NCBI RefSeq assembly: GCF_048564905.1
Contig: NC_133014.1
Coordinates: 6,395,136-6,459,135, forward strand
Direction: 5' to 3'
Length of the DNA: 64,000 nt
Origin: Vicugna pacos
Taxonomy: Eukaryota; Chordata; Mammalia; Artiodactyla; Camelidae
Shown in pieces: positions 31,943 through 44,035 of the stretch (positions are counted from its first letter, which is position 1; the number at the start of each line of letters is the position of its first letter). The notes beneath the pieces are model-generated. The model worked only from the letters and a program-made list of their open reading frames with translations. It searched no databases and had not been told where the DNA came from. The translations under genes were made by a program, and so were the position numbers.

Positions 31943-34900
31943 CTGCAGACAAAAAGGAAAAATGTACAGGGGCATGTTATTATATAATGTATTTTAAATT
32001 GTACCTCAATTTGACATGTCATAAACGCCCATAGTCAGTACTTATAAGATTTGTTGTTGCCGTATCAGGCCAGGCCATCCAGTCAGTGTGAGACCTGTGG
32101 TCCCAGGGAATATCTTCCCTGGCTTGGCCTGAGCGGCTGTGCTTCTGTAGACAGTTTCTCACGTACCTTGATCTGCCAGGGCCCTGGTTGGGGACAGCGG
32201 CCTCATGTCCTTGGGACTACATCACCATGAGTGACAGGAGTCCCAGAGCTGCCCATGAGCAGGGACATCCACCGCCAATGGCCAGAAGGCCAACAATCTC
32301 CCCAGATTTAACCTCTGGGTCAGAGCATCATTGAATGGAGGGAGGGGCCTTGCCTGGCTGTACTGGGAAGTGTTTCTACTACAGAGAACCCCTCGCCCCA
32401 AGCATGCCAGTGTGGAGTTTCCTCCTCAAAAGAGCCAGGTGAGAAGTCACACAAGCTGTGGAGCCTTTGTCCCCTCACAGCTGCTGCTGGGGACAGCACA
32501 CCTGAAAAGGAGCCAGCGCGAAAGGGAAGGCTGATTGTTTGGGGCAATGCCAGGCTGTGGGTGGGGGTTCTTGGTGGTGCTGAGGGCAGGAAAGGGAGGG
32601 GCAGAGGTCCCCAGGGGTTCCACATGGTCCCCATTTCTTGAAACTGTCACCCTTCTCACTCCCCCACATCAGACACATAACATTCTCTTGGAGGAGACTT
32701 GCCGCAGTGAGGCTGACCTTCGCCTGTCCTACCAGATGTTAATGTCAAGGTTTCTTCCATTCCTTGGCTGGGAAAAAAAAAAAAAAGATGGAGCAGTTTA
32801 CAGAAACTGAGACAAAACTGCCTGGAACCTGTTTCTTGGTTTCAGATCCTTCCTCTACTGGGCCCTGAGGCCCTGTTCTCCTAACTGGGATGTGAGCAGC
32901 CTCCTTGGAGGCTCACCTGGGAAGCCCCAGGCTCTACTAGACTGTGGGCCCTTTGGGACAGTTCTCCAGGACCCCTGCTGCTCCTACGGCCCTGGTACTG
33001 TCCCCCACCCCACCACTCCACCCCTTAGCCTCCGTTTATGTGATGGGATGATCCTCGGACCACTTACACAGGACTTCCCACCCTAAAGATGTCATGGAGA
33101 CCCGCAGTTTCTCCACGTACTCTCTAGAGAACAACCACTCTCAGGTCACGCAGATTTAAAAGGTGTACATGGGGCTTTGTGGGGGGTGGGGAGCATTTCT
33201 GGGGTCCAGCAGGTTTGGGAAAGGCATGATTGAGCCAAGTTAAACAGGTTGTTGTTTCCTGCAGGACATGGTGATGTGCACTGTCAGCCTCTGAGAGTGT
33301 CAGGTGCAGTGTTTCCCATCGTATTTGAACTTTGAGAGCATCTCTTAGCACCAGTGACCCACAGAATGCAGTTTGAGGGCCACACGTCTAGTCTGATTCA
33401 CACATTTTTCTGAGGCAAACACAGAAGTTCTAGGGAGTGAAACACAGCTGGTGAGAGGTACACCAGGAACCAAGAGACAGCCTGTGACTGTGTGATCTCT
33501 GCAAGAAGCTCCGAGTCTCCTGGGGAAAAATGATGTTTAGATTCCTCTTTACAGGGTATTTTGGGCCGGGTGTTCTGGACCTTCAGGCTTAGGAACACAG
33601 ACTGACTCTGGCTGGCCCCTGTGTCTGTCCCTCAGCAGGACTCCTGCCTCCTGCTCCTGAGCTCCTCCCAGAGCTCTGGTGCCCTCAGCCTGTGACCTGC
33701 TGGACCCTTTCCTTTCCAAGCATCGAGTCACTCCCTAAATAATGGGTGACAAAGTTCCCACAATTATTCACCAATTCACCGTGGGGCCCTGGATGTGCTC
33801 ATCCTGCAGTGACTCCATGATGGGGATGGCAGGAGGGAATCGGGTTAAAAACAGAGAAGAGGAAACATACTATACCCTGAAAAGGAAAAACGGTCTTCCC
33901 AACGTGGCAGTGTGATCCTGCAACACAAAAACACAAAGCCATTATGAAACCACGCTGTGCCAGAGGTCTTTCAAAGATGTCTACGACAGTGGTTTTCATA
34001 GTGGGGTTCCCAGACCCAAAACATCAACACCTGAGAACTTGTTAGAAATGCAAATTCTCAGGCCCCTACTGAATCTCTGGAGTTGGGGCCCAGCCATCTG
34101 AATTTTAACAAGGCTCCCAGGTGTCTGTGGTGCACAGAAGCTTGGAGAAGCACTGGTCTGTGGGGTTCACGCCACCTGCAGCGCCTCCCCCCAAGCTCGT
34201 TCAACTGGCCTGTGGGCCCCTGAGCCAGAAAACAAGATACCCCAGGTGACTCGTCCGCAACAAAGGAGACGAAATAGTAACACCCACAGGCATCGCCCCA
34301 TGATCGCTTTCTGCCTCAGGGCAAGCCCAGGGAAACCTGAAATCAAATGCTCAGCCTCAGAGATTTTCCGGGAGCTACTGTGAGGCTAGTTCTTTCCAGA
34401 AATGTTCTAAAGGGGCTGCAGGGTGGCCGGGCTGCAGCACTTCCCTGACCTGCTTCTAGATCTTTCTTGGGCAGTGGGGTTGTCTAATGAGTTTGCATAC
34501 CTTCTTGGTAAAATCTGCTGCAGCAGCCCCCGAATCCTGCAAAGGAGTGAAGTACAGGTTAATTTAACAGGAACCACATCCCCGAGGCTTGCAGGGGTTA
34601 TACTGTGACCCTGCTTGCTTTCCAAGGTAGCCAGAAGTCAGGTGCAAAAAAGCCCTTCAAGGAAGCAGCTAATCATTGAGTCAAATACAATTTCCTGTTC
34701 CAGAAGGAAGCTCGTTTTCTTGTTGGAGTTACCCTCTGGGTCCAGGACGATGTTAAATTTGCTTGCTATTCCCAACAGCCTTGACTTGAATTTGACCCCT
34801 AGCTTAGCAAATTTTCAAGGATAAGCCATTTCAGCTTCTTTGGCTCCTCTTTCCCTGTGGGTCTGGCCTGACAATGGAGGCAGGTTCAACCTGGAAGCCT

Positions 34901-37900
34901 GCGGTCAACATCAGAGCAGACAACCTGATGCCTGTACTTCGGACCACCAACCAATTTCTCAGGAAGTGAGCAGTTCTCTGGGGTCTTGGTGTTTTCAGAG
35001 CTGAAACCAGGAATGTCCTGGGCAAACTCAGATGAGTTGGTCACCCTGCTAGGGCTCACAGGGTCCAAAAATTTTTCTTTGTTTTGCTACCATGCAAGAA
35101 AACCTTGATAAACGTTTTGAACAAGTTTAGCTATTAATGCAACTAGTCATTCTAAACTTAACTTTTTTTAATTTAAAAAAAATCTTTTATTTTAAAGAAA
35201 AAAAGCTCTGAGATAGGAATGAACGGGCAGATGGGACAATGGGAAGCAGAGTAAAGGACCAAGCCAAGTGTCTATGTCACGAGGAGGAAGCAGAAGACAC
35301 GAGGAAAATGAAAAAAACAACACGAACACGAAACCGGAAATGGATGAAGGGCGCAGACGAGGAGAGAACATCACGGAAGACATCACGCAGCCAACATGAG
35401 GGGCTGCCGTGGAGAGACTGAGGCTGGGGAGGTTAAGACACTTGTGCAGGGAGAAAGTGCAAGTGAGCCCCAAGGCAGCGACACGCATTTACCACGGTGA
35501 TGTGCACTTTCAGTGGCAGAAAAATATGGTGGAAGGAAAACGCACATACGCGCTGGCGAAATCTTTTCATCCTGCGGTTCGTGAGCTTCGCAGCCAGACG
35601 CATTAGAGGGTGCACAGGACGAAACTGCAGCAAAGAGGCATGAGAGTCAGGCTGCACAGCGCTGTGCCGGGGCCCAGGCTATGCGCTTTCCTGTCTGCTC
35701 CCTCCCTTACAAATGGGTGTAATTTTCAGAGGAAAGTCCCATTTCCCAGCCCAAGCTTGAAATTTTATGATTTCAATAAAGAACCACTTGCCTTGCTAGC
35801 AGGTTTCATTCCAACACATCCCTTAAGACTATTCCCTTAGGGTAAGTCAGCCTCGTATCTGCATTAACCCCAAGCATTCCGTCCTCCTAGTGTTGCATGC
35901 ATCATCCCAAAGAAGCATCTCGTGAAGATCCTCTCTGGCCCCCCAGGTGTGCTCTCCCAATCTAAGGGATTGGGGAAGGGCAGCATCCATGACCCCCTCC
36001 CTGATGCATTTATTTCCCTGTACATCTCCTCTGACTGCCCGCAAACACTCAGACTTCCATCCCCTGTCTTATCTGTCCTGTGAAGCCTCCCTGAGAGGCT
36101 CAGAGTAAAAGTTAATTCGTGTCACGGACCCAGAGTTTATCTTTTCCTTTCCATTTTTGCCCTTTCTCATTTGCAGGGCCCAGAGCCCTCCTTGATGATA
36201 TCGCCATCCTTACCAGATCCCCATCACTAACCCAGTACTATTCTTGGCCTCATAGGGAAAAACCAGTATTTTTGCTTGTATTTGCTTTTTTTTTTTTTTA
36301 AGTATAGTCAGTTTACAATGTTGCATCAATTTCTGGTGTACAGCAGAGTGTTTCAGTCATACAAATACTTGTTTTACATCCTTTTTCATTATAGGTTACT
36401 ACAAGGTATTGAGTATAGTTCCCTGCACTATACAGTAGAAACTTGTTGTTTATCTATTTTATATATAGTAGTTAGTACCTGCGAATCTCGAACTCCCAAT
36501 TTATCCCCCACCCCCCGTAAACATAAGTTTGTTTTCTATGTCTGTGAGTCTGGTTCTGATTTTTTAAGGATCTTCCTGAAGACTTGGAAAGCCTTGATTA
36601 GATAAATAAGTGACTTTATAATAGTAGAATTTTAATTGCTGTGACTAGGTAACTTGAATTAAAAAATTATTTTCTATGACCTTCCCAAAAGTCTCCAAAT
36701 CATACCCTGCAGAAATCACTTAAACCACCTGTTCCTGAGGGTAACTCAAATTTGTAATAAGAAACTTAAGGGTGATGCTTTTTATTCCCAGAGCATACAC
36801 TCACCAAGACACAAAACACACATCCATGCATCACTACAGGGGTGTGGATACTTACACTTCACAAATCTTTCAAAATTTTAAAAAACAGAATATGGAACAA
36901 TGAAAAATAGAGCTCAGTGTTTACCAGGCTCTTCTTGTACATCTAAGTGCATAATAAAAAAAAGTTATTTCTTGCTAAATTTTTCCTTTTTGGTAATTTA
37001 TTCTCTAGCTTTTCAGGTCTGTCAGCCTCCCCCAACCCCTTCCATGGAGAAGGAGAGAGAGAATCCTTGCAGTCCCAGGAAAAAGCATGTAGGAAGCTAT
37101 TACACAGTGTCCAGAAGAGTATTTCTACCTCTCTGCAGATATGAACTGAGAAAGGACAAAGGCACACAGAGGAGAATGACTTTTACAGAAAGATGATTAG
37201 AATAAAATACTGACCCCAGTTTTAACTGGATGTGTCGGCTCCTGGTTTCTGGAGTAGTGAAATAGAAACTAAGTAAGAGAAAAAGAAGGTTGATTTTAGG
37301 ATTAAGTGTCACTCACTGTAAAGGTGAAAGGAGCATGTGTTTGTGGCGGGACTGGGCGGGACTCACCCTTTTGCAGATGTCTTGATCATCCTGGAAAGAG
37401 AATTGTGAGGCTGAATCACAGGGAATTTTACTGGGGCAGGAGACTGATGAGGTTTCCAGTAGAAGTTACACGAGGGACCTTACTGATTTACCCGAATATT
37501 ATGAGGTAAATTGGCAATCTAAAAAGAAATCTGTTATAGAAACTTAATAAGACTACAATTAATGCAGGATCTTAAAAAGAAGAAACTTGCCAGCAATGTC
37601 ATTATTTTAAAAGTTAATCTTATTTTACCTTTTCAATCTTCAAGGGAATAACATACTCTATGACGAATTGAAACTATACCCTAATCAAGTCCCAGAGAGC
37701 CTTCTGACTCAGAGGTGGAATAAAATAATGACTGCAATGTTTAACTAGCTGCCGGGTGTCACCTAGAATTTAGCTTTTTCAGGGTTGGTTCCTATTTGTC
37801 AAATTTTCCCCCCAAATGCTTTCTACATGAATCTTCGTTTTTCTTGCAGAAAGCCAAGCTTTTAATGTCCAAATCCTTGTTAGAACACCACCCTGCCCTG

Positions 37901-40900
37901 TCTGCACGGAGGATAGCTGGGAAAAAGCCGTGACAGCAGCTTTTGGGTGCTCAAACCTACTCAAACCTACTCAAGGATGTGCTGTGTGTGATCTTACAAA
38001 TAGGCTGATCTGGTTACGATTGATCTCATTTCATTCACATTTAAACATTCTTGAATCAGCCCAAACTTCAATCAAGACAAATGAAAGCTGTTAGTAACTC
38101 TTCTAATTTTTGTTGCTGTGAGTATGTCTTCCTACAAACTTCGTGGAGAATTTTGGCGGTAACCAATAATTACGTATTCTCTCTTTCTCTCTCTGTTATG
38201 CACGTGCACGTACAGACGTGCATAAGGCACACACAGAGACACACACAATAATTAACCAAAATTACTCATAGCAGACGCTCAGTGGAAATTGACTCTCTAT
38301 TTCCTAATTATCACTATTTCTAAATCATCAGAAAATATTTACTATTTTTACAGCTCCCGGTCTCTTTGTCAGCTTCCGTATGTGTGTGTGTGTCTGTGTG
38401 TGTGTGTGTTCTGGACACTACTGGGCAAACAATATCTATCTATCTATCTATATATATTTTTTTTACCATGTTCACCAACTTTATACCGTTACTTTTCAAA
38501 CCAGAAAAAAAAAAACCAAGAAATTTGAAGATGCTTTTCCAGGTGCTGAACATCACTCTCAAGATTTCATATGCACCTTCCTTGTTTTTTAAGAGACAAA
38601 TATTTAAAATTTTTATTTATCTATCTTGTATACTGTTTATTTCCCCAACTAGAATGTAAGTTCCATAAAAGCAGGTAGTTTTGTCTGTTTTGATCACAAC
38701 TCTATCCTCAGAACTGGAGACATGACGTGCTCTCAGTAAATACCTTTTTGAATGAATGAATAGTAGGGCTGTGTTCACAAGAATCTGTTGCCTCTTTTCT
38801 CATCTAGACTCCTGATTCCACGTGGTGACCAGAAACACAAAACATGAAGAGTGTTTGCAGGTGTCATTATTTGTAGGGTAAAACTGTTTTCTGAATTGTC
38901 TCAAAATAAAAGTCCCCTGCAGACATAGACCTGGAGACCAGAACTGGAGGTGGATTAGAGCCCAGGTAACTCATCCAGACACTGGATGGCAGAGGGAACC
39001 AAAGCCCCAGGGAAGACAGGGACAAGCCAAAGATGACATTTCAAGGCAGTGACAAGACCAGGAAGAGCCACAGTCTATTAATAACTGTAAAATATGGGTA
39101 GCTTTGTTCAATGAGCATCCCTTGCTTTACTGCAATTGAAAACAATGAACAGGATCCACTTTGGGAAAATACAGAAGGTGGAAGGAAATTCATTCCAAGA
39201 GGTCCTTTGCACTAGGGAACCACGCAACCCCATACTGCAGGTAGCACATGTGACAGCCACACTTCCACTTTCTCTGCTCATGCAGACACCCTCACAGCCT
39301 GCACATGGTGGGCAGGGCAGTCCCTTCAACATGAAGCCAGGAGGCAAGGAGATGGAGACCTCTGAGGTCTCATCTTAAATTTTTGCCCTCAGTGCTAAGA
39401 CTGTAAAGATTAGTTCTAAAGATGAGAAATTACAATTGTCTTCAAAGATATGCATAATGGTAAACTGAAAATAAGAATCAATAGGCATGATCTATTTATG
39501 AGGTTTAGGAGAGAAACTGATGTTTGAATCTCGAAGAATGAAAATTTGTTACAAAAAGAGACAATGGTAACAGTTGGCATTTAAGTGATGTCCTTTGTGA
39601 TGCTCTGGACACTGTGGATATAACACCTCACAACTACTGAAATAATCAATCCTCACAATAACATTATGAGGCTAGTATGACGATTATTCCCATATTACAG
39701 ATGGGGAAACTGAGACACAGAGCAATTAAGAAACTTGCCAAGGTTAAGTAGATCTGGGTTATTGAAGCCAGGTACTTTGGTTTTTGAGTCTGGGTTGTTA
39801 ACTACAGCCTTAGAAGGAGTCAGAGGCATTTTTGGCTAAGGAGAAGTGTTTGCAAAGACATAAGGTCTTATGCATGTAGAGAATAGTGAAATAGAAAGCA
39901 TACCATCTCAAGGTGAAAAGAAATCTCTGCTAAGAATCATGGACTACCCTGATACCAGCCTCCTGCACTTTCCACTGAATCAACATTTACTTTGCATTCA
40001 TTGAAATATTTTTGTTGTGGTTACTGTAGTTACTGTTAGTTCCTTTACATGAGATCTATTGTTTTGGAGAACATAGCATATCAATTTATAATGTATGTCT
40101 TGATATATCATATTATACATAATTAATATAACTGTATGTGTTTATGTCATTAGGTATATGATATGTATATGTGATTATGATAATTGTAAGCATGCAGATG
40201 AACTAACAATATTTTATGGTCGTTTATATTTAAGGTATTCACCTTTTATCTCCTAAAACTATATTCTTACACACACACTTACACATACACACAGAATTCT
40301 CCTATAGGCAGCAAAAGAGAGTGCTTATTACAGATATCAATTATGGTGTAAACACATTCACAGTTATAAATAAAAGAATTATCATATGTATATTATTTAT
40401 TTTTACCTTGGGTTGTCTAGAAAGAGTTGCCCAATATGCCAGCCGCTAAAAAAAAATGAGGAAAATGAATCAAAGATAAGTACAAATTCCTTAATCAATA
40501 GAATTTTATTACCACACACATAAAATTCTAAAATTGTCCCATTTATGAACCTTGCATTATCTTCTCATATAGCGGCAGTGAATTTCAACACAAGCCCCAG
40601 GATGCCTTAAATGAGGCCATGAAAATGACAACAGTGAGTTCCTGCTGCAGCCAAGAATCTGATCTTAAAATAGTTTAAGTGAACATTATCCACATGATAT
40701 TTTCAAGGCTGAGATTAAAATAAAAAATCTCACATTATATATTGAACAATGGTGTACCTCAAGCTGCACAACATCCAAGCCACCTGGAGGATCAGCTAAA
40801 TGTCGAGGAAATCCTATTGTGAAAAATCATAAAAATCTCGATTAGGAGAAAAGAGGTTGTAGCCTTAACTTTTAAATCTTTACCACCAAAAAAATACAGC

Positions 40901-43114
40901 AATTCTATTAATACGAAATTGCGAAAAGGATCGACAAAGAAAACACATCTGCCTACCACTAGCAAACCTGAGATTTGTACCAAAACTAATTTAAAATTGC
41001 ATTTTTAAAAATTTACCAAAAGCTAGCAGCACAAGAGTTAGCAAGCCAGGAAAGAGGGGAGAAAAAACTTAAGTGACAATTTATTTGTATTTTGATGGAA
41101 TGTATAAGGACAGGATATCAGGAAATGGTGTCAATAAGAATGTGCCTCAGAATCACTTTTTGGAACTTTTAAGAAATATAGATACCTATCTCTCGGTTTT
41201 ATCAGACTCTTTAGGAGTAGGGTTATGGGGAAAGTTGCTTCCAGCATGCAGCTGAATCTTGTACCAGTCGACTTTTATCTGATCTAAATAAAGTCTTCAT
41301 CTTACTGCATGTGATACAACACTTGGAGGAATAGCTAATACTGCAATTGAAACAATCAACCGGATAGGTCAAAACTAACAAGATAAAATTAAGTAAGAGA
41401 AATATAAGATCCTGAATTTAGATTTTAAAAATCTGGGACAGGAAATATCTATATATATTTAAATACTGAGTGATACATTGCTCACTGCAGGCTCATAAGC
41501 TAAGGCAATCTTGTGCTATATTCAAATATTAGTGTCCCAACCTTGAAAGGTAATAGCCCTACTTGAAATGATAAGATATGTGATGAATTAAAGGAACTGA
41601 ATGTAGTTTTCTTTGGCAAAGAGAAAAATTAGAAAGTGTGTGTTAACTGCCTTCAACTATTTTGAGAACTGTCATAAAAGATATTATTATCTGTATATCC
41701 CCAAATATATACAGATATATAAATATATACAAATATATATAGATATAGTATTCTGTATATCCCCAAAGAGCACGTCTAGAGCTAATGGTTAGAAATTACA
41801 TGTGATCAGAATTCAGTTTAGTGTAAAAAAAAGTTTTTGATGATTGGAGCTATTCAAAAATGCAAAGTAATTCAAACCAATCCTGTAAGGATTTATTAAG
41901 AGGCTCTGTGTTAACAATACAGTGATAAAGATCAGAGGGATCTTATCCTCGGGAACATAAAATTAAATAGGAAAAAAGAGGGAGGTGGATATAAATATGT
42001 AGACAGATAAATAAAAGGTAGTAAGAAACTTCCAAAAGTGTAATGCAAACAAGATTCTATTGGAAACCTGGAAAGGCAGCTACTGGCTGACTTAGGTTGG
42101 TAGTGAGTTGCTTGTCTCTGTAAGTAATTAAATAGGGAAATCATAGAGACGATCCTTGCTATCTCAAGAAGTTAATCTAGATGACTTCCACGGTTCCTTG
42201 CAATGCCTAGGTTTTGTGATTTTACTACACAGCAAAACAAACATGCTATTTGAAATATGTTTTCTGTTTGAATATATTTTCAAAGATTTTTCCACTCCCT
42301 TAAATAAAAATTCTAATGAAAAAATGTAAAATTTTGAAATAGTTTGTGTTTCCAATCAGAGCTTCCAGCACATCCTGCATAATATGGTGAATTACCTAGA
42401 GATGCGTAACGAATTCCTACTGCAGACCCCATACCCCACCCCATGGTTCCTTACAAACACACTGGTTCTCCGAAATTAATGAAGCGACACTGCGTCCGGT
42501 CAGCACCTCGGACAGCACCCAAGCCCAGGAAGTCTCGGGGCTTTAGCAGCGATCCCTGGGACCCTGCCTCCCAGGGCCCGCAGGAAAGGCTATGAGAAGA
42601 TGCCCTTCTGTGCGCGCTCCTGCGCCACCCACTTCCAACCGTCCCTCAATCCTCAGTCTTTGGGACTGTAAATTCAACTTTACCCTCTCTGTTTTCTCCT
42701 CTCTTCAGAATTTTTGAAAGCACAAAATAGCTAAGACGTTGGAGTCGTCCCCTAGCTCATATCCTTCACAATTTCAGCAGCACGTCCTGGGGACAGTCCT
42801 GCACCAGGAGCTGTTTAGAGGAGAAAGTAGCCCCCTTTGTTAACAGGCGGCAGCATCCAGCTCTGTCCAACCTCTCTGAAGGTTAGAAGCAAATGGAAGC
42901 CATTTCGAGAGGGTTGAAATGAGGATAGGTGAGGGGAACAAGATAGACTCCCTCTAGAACCACCCTGAAGGATCAAAGTCTGTTGCAGTCTTCCTTAGAG
43001 CTCAGGCCAGCTGGGACCTGAAGAAGGGGTCCCCTTACCTGAGGAGGGAATCTGTAGCATGCAGAAACAATAGATGGCCAAGATGGTTGGGAAATGGGCA
43101 AGAAGACGTTTCAT
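31942..43114 (-). CDS. NMS: NMS, neuromedin S prepropeptide (ten exons)
   Basis: Precursor of the amidated peptide neuromedin S, a ligand of the NMU receptors that acts in the suprachiasmatic nucleus on circadian and feeding control (family knowledge). Ten minus-strand exons with GT/AG borders and consistent phase sum to 438 nt: 145 residues plus stop, against about 153 in human. Residues 1-26 are a signal peptide (MKRLLAHFPTILAIYCFCML...). A related peptide beginning FLFHYSRNQEPTHPVKTG lies between KR pairs. The mature peptide is predicted to follow MKR: 33 residues beginning FRQRDSG and ending GRPFFLFRPRN, then the Gly-Arg amidation and cleavage signal. The tail after GR is NLDINI, unlike human. 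Relative to human, four codons (CLSQ) are missing in exon 3. No stop or frameshift breaks the mature peptide, so the gene looks functional. Confidence 0.92.
32733..32767 (-). CDS. NMS: NMS exon 9: amidation signal and tail
   Basis: Acceptor CCCAG after a long T run, donor GTAGGA. It encodes PRNGRNLDINI plus two bases (TG). Asn-Gly-Arg gives the amidated Asn end of the mature peptide. Confidence 0.88.
33876..33917 (-). CDS. NMS: NMS exon 8
   Basis: Acceptor GTTGCAG, donor GTATAG. It encodes DHTATLGRPFFLFR, including most of the receptor-binding core FLFRPRN. Leu replaces the human Trp before GRP, as in rat. Confidence 0.92.
33985..34140. repeat. MER5A hAT remnant in NMS intron
   Basis: gagaacttgttagaaatgcaaattctcagg... 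The same element begins the 22.0-22.6 kb duplicate. Confidence 0.8.
34501..34536 (-). CDS. NMS: NMS exon 7
   Basis: Acceptor TTTGCAG, donor GTATGC. It encodes DSGAAAADFTKK of the mature peptide (human GSGTAAVDFTKK). The intron on its minus-strand 3' side belongs to a segment duplicated at 22.0-22.6 kb. Confidence 0.9.
35550..35624 (-). CDS. NMS: NMS exon 6
   Basis: Acceptor GCTGCAG, donor GTATGT. It encodes FRPVHPLMRLAAKLTNRRMK then RFRQR. It contains the MKR processing site; cleavage after KR would leave FRQR as the first residues of mature neuromedin S (human ILQR). Confidence 0.9.
36286..36565 (-). mobile_element. LINE-1 3' UTR fragment in NMS intron 5
   Basis: T13 run then aagtatagtcagtttacaatg, ccctgcactatacagtagaa. 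No coding part. Confidence 0.85.
37215..37268 (-). CDS. NMS: NMS exon 5
   Basis: Acceptor TACTTAG, donor GTCAGT. It encodes FLFHYSRNQEPTHPVKTG, the first half of the NMS-precursor-related peptide. Only a 98-base intron separates it from exon 4. Confidence 0.88.
37367..37390 (-). CDS. NMS: NMS exon 4 (24-nt micro-exon)
   Basis: Acceptor TTTCCAG, donor GTGAGT. It encodes DDQDICKR and supplies the Lys-Arg site before the NMS-related peptide. Human has DNQDIYKR. Confidence 0.85.
38375..38457. repeat. (GT)n and (TATC)n microsatellites
   Basis: GT run at about 38379-38411 and TATC units at about 38431-38456, in NMS intron 4. Confidence 0.85.
38605..38765 (+). repeat. L2 LINE 3' end in NMS intron 4
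   Basis: tagaatgtaagttccataaaagcaggta... cagtaaatacctttttgaatgaatgaatag. Confidence 0.8.
39570..39810 (-). repeat. MIR SINE in NMS intron 4
   Basis: aatcctcacaataacattatgagg and acagatggggaaactgagacacag. Confidence 0.85.
40407..40445 (-). CDS. NMS: NMS exon 3 (four codons shorter than human)
   Basis: Acceptor after a T-rich run ending TTAG, donor GTAAAA. It encodes RLAYWATLSRQPK, 13 codons. Human and rat versions have 17 codons at this place (human QLAYCLSQWAPLSRQPK), so an in-frame 12-base loss removed the residues aligned to CLSQ. Confidence 0.85.
40758..40813 (-). CDS. NMS: NMS exon 2
   Basis: Acceptor CAATAG, donor GTACAC. It encodes (G)FPRHLADPPGGLDVVQLE, matching human FPQPLADPSDGLDIVQLE. 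Propeptide of unknown separate function. Confidence 0.88.
40814..43038 (-). other. NMS: NMS intron 1
   Basis: AT-rich with TATA-type simple runs at 41.70-41.76 kb. No exon or clear repeat seen. Confidence 0.6.
43039..43114 (-). CDS. NMS: NMS exon 1: start codon and signal peptide
   Basis: ATG at 43112-43114; encodes the hydrophobic leader MKRLLAHFPTILAIYCFCML then QIPSS, ending one base into a Gly codon. Donor GTAAGG. The leader's YCFCMLQIPSSG core is the strongly conserved NMS signature. Confidence 0.93.
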
Positions 43115-43204
43115 CTTCAAAGTCTGGTTTCTCCCTGCTGGCCACAGATGTGTTCTGCTAGGACAGGAACTGAGCATTTCCCGAAGTTCTGCAGGCGGGG
43201 GCAA

Positions 43205-43290
43205 CCCTCGGCCCTGCGTCTGACCCAGTGGAGAAGCTGACTTTATTCTCAACACCCTGGAGCCCATTGGCTGAGCACCAATCAGCTTTG
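43205..43290 (-). promoter_or_regulatory. NMS: probable NMS core promoter
   Basis: Two CCAAT motifs in opposite orientation lie at about 43264-43283 (minus strand: gattggtgctcagccaat), about 150-170 bases upstream of the ATG. A TATA-like GAATAAAG follows at about 43241-43248. This spacing would place transcription start near 43.21 kb. It is not a CpG island, which fits a tissue-restricted neuropeptide gene. Inferred from motifs only. Confidence 0.4.
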
Positions 43291-43804
43291 CACAGGAGGA
43301 CTCAGCTTTCTCATAAATGTCACGCTGGGCCCTTATTTGTAGAATAATATCCTCCTGGTGTAGGCATTGTAGAGTCATCTTTTTCAACCCAGCAATAAAA
43401 ATAAAAAGTGGAGAGTCATAATTGTTATTCTGTAGTGGTTTGAGAAACATTTCTGACTCAGAAAAGGCTTTTTCTCTTTTTTAATCAAAGCACTGGACAT
43501 AAATCTATAAACTCTTGGATGATGAAGCCTTGTTTTATAAGAAGCTGTTTATTTTCCACCATTAGCAAAGGATGCTTTGTAGTCTTTGGTGCATCTGAGA
43601 ACAAAATTTGGGGTCCTGGACATAATACTGCAAGAACCTCAAAAGTTCAATTAGAGTTGCTTTTTTTAAAAAAAAATTATGACGGGAAGTTAGAGTTCTT
43701 AAGGTTTCTCCAGATTCATTTCTAGGAACAAGTTAAATATTTCAAATTAAATCAGTCTTCAATCCAATCTGATTTAATTAAATCAAATTAAATGGCAGTG
43801 TTTA

Positions 43805-43842
43805 ATAATAATAATAATAAATAACAACAACAACAACAACAA
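43805..43842. repeat. (AAT)n/(AAC)n microsatellite
   Basis: aataataataataa then aacaacaacaacaac. Confidence 0.85.
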
Positions 43843-44035
43843 AATGACTCCATCTATTGAGCTCCTGTTTAGGATTTCACACAGATTATTTCATGTAATC
43901 TCACAGAACACCCACAAGGAATGTATTATAATCCTAATTTTATGAATGGGGAAATTGAAGTGGGCAGAAATTAAGGAACTTGCCATCAAGGATACAGAGC
44001 AGGGATTTGGACCCAAGGGTCATGTCGGTAACAGT
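43843..44035 (-). repeat. MIR SINE
   Basis: tattgagctcctgtttagga... ttatgaatggggaaattgaag. Confidence 0.65.

Noticed and set aside
43115-43450. Start of NMS at the upstream in-frame ATG of the longer open frame
   Set aside because: The extra 112 residues have no resemblance to NMS; the signal peptide begins exactly at the conserved Met at 43114.
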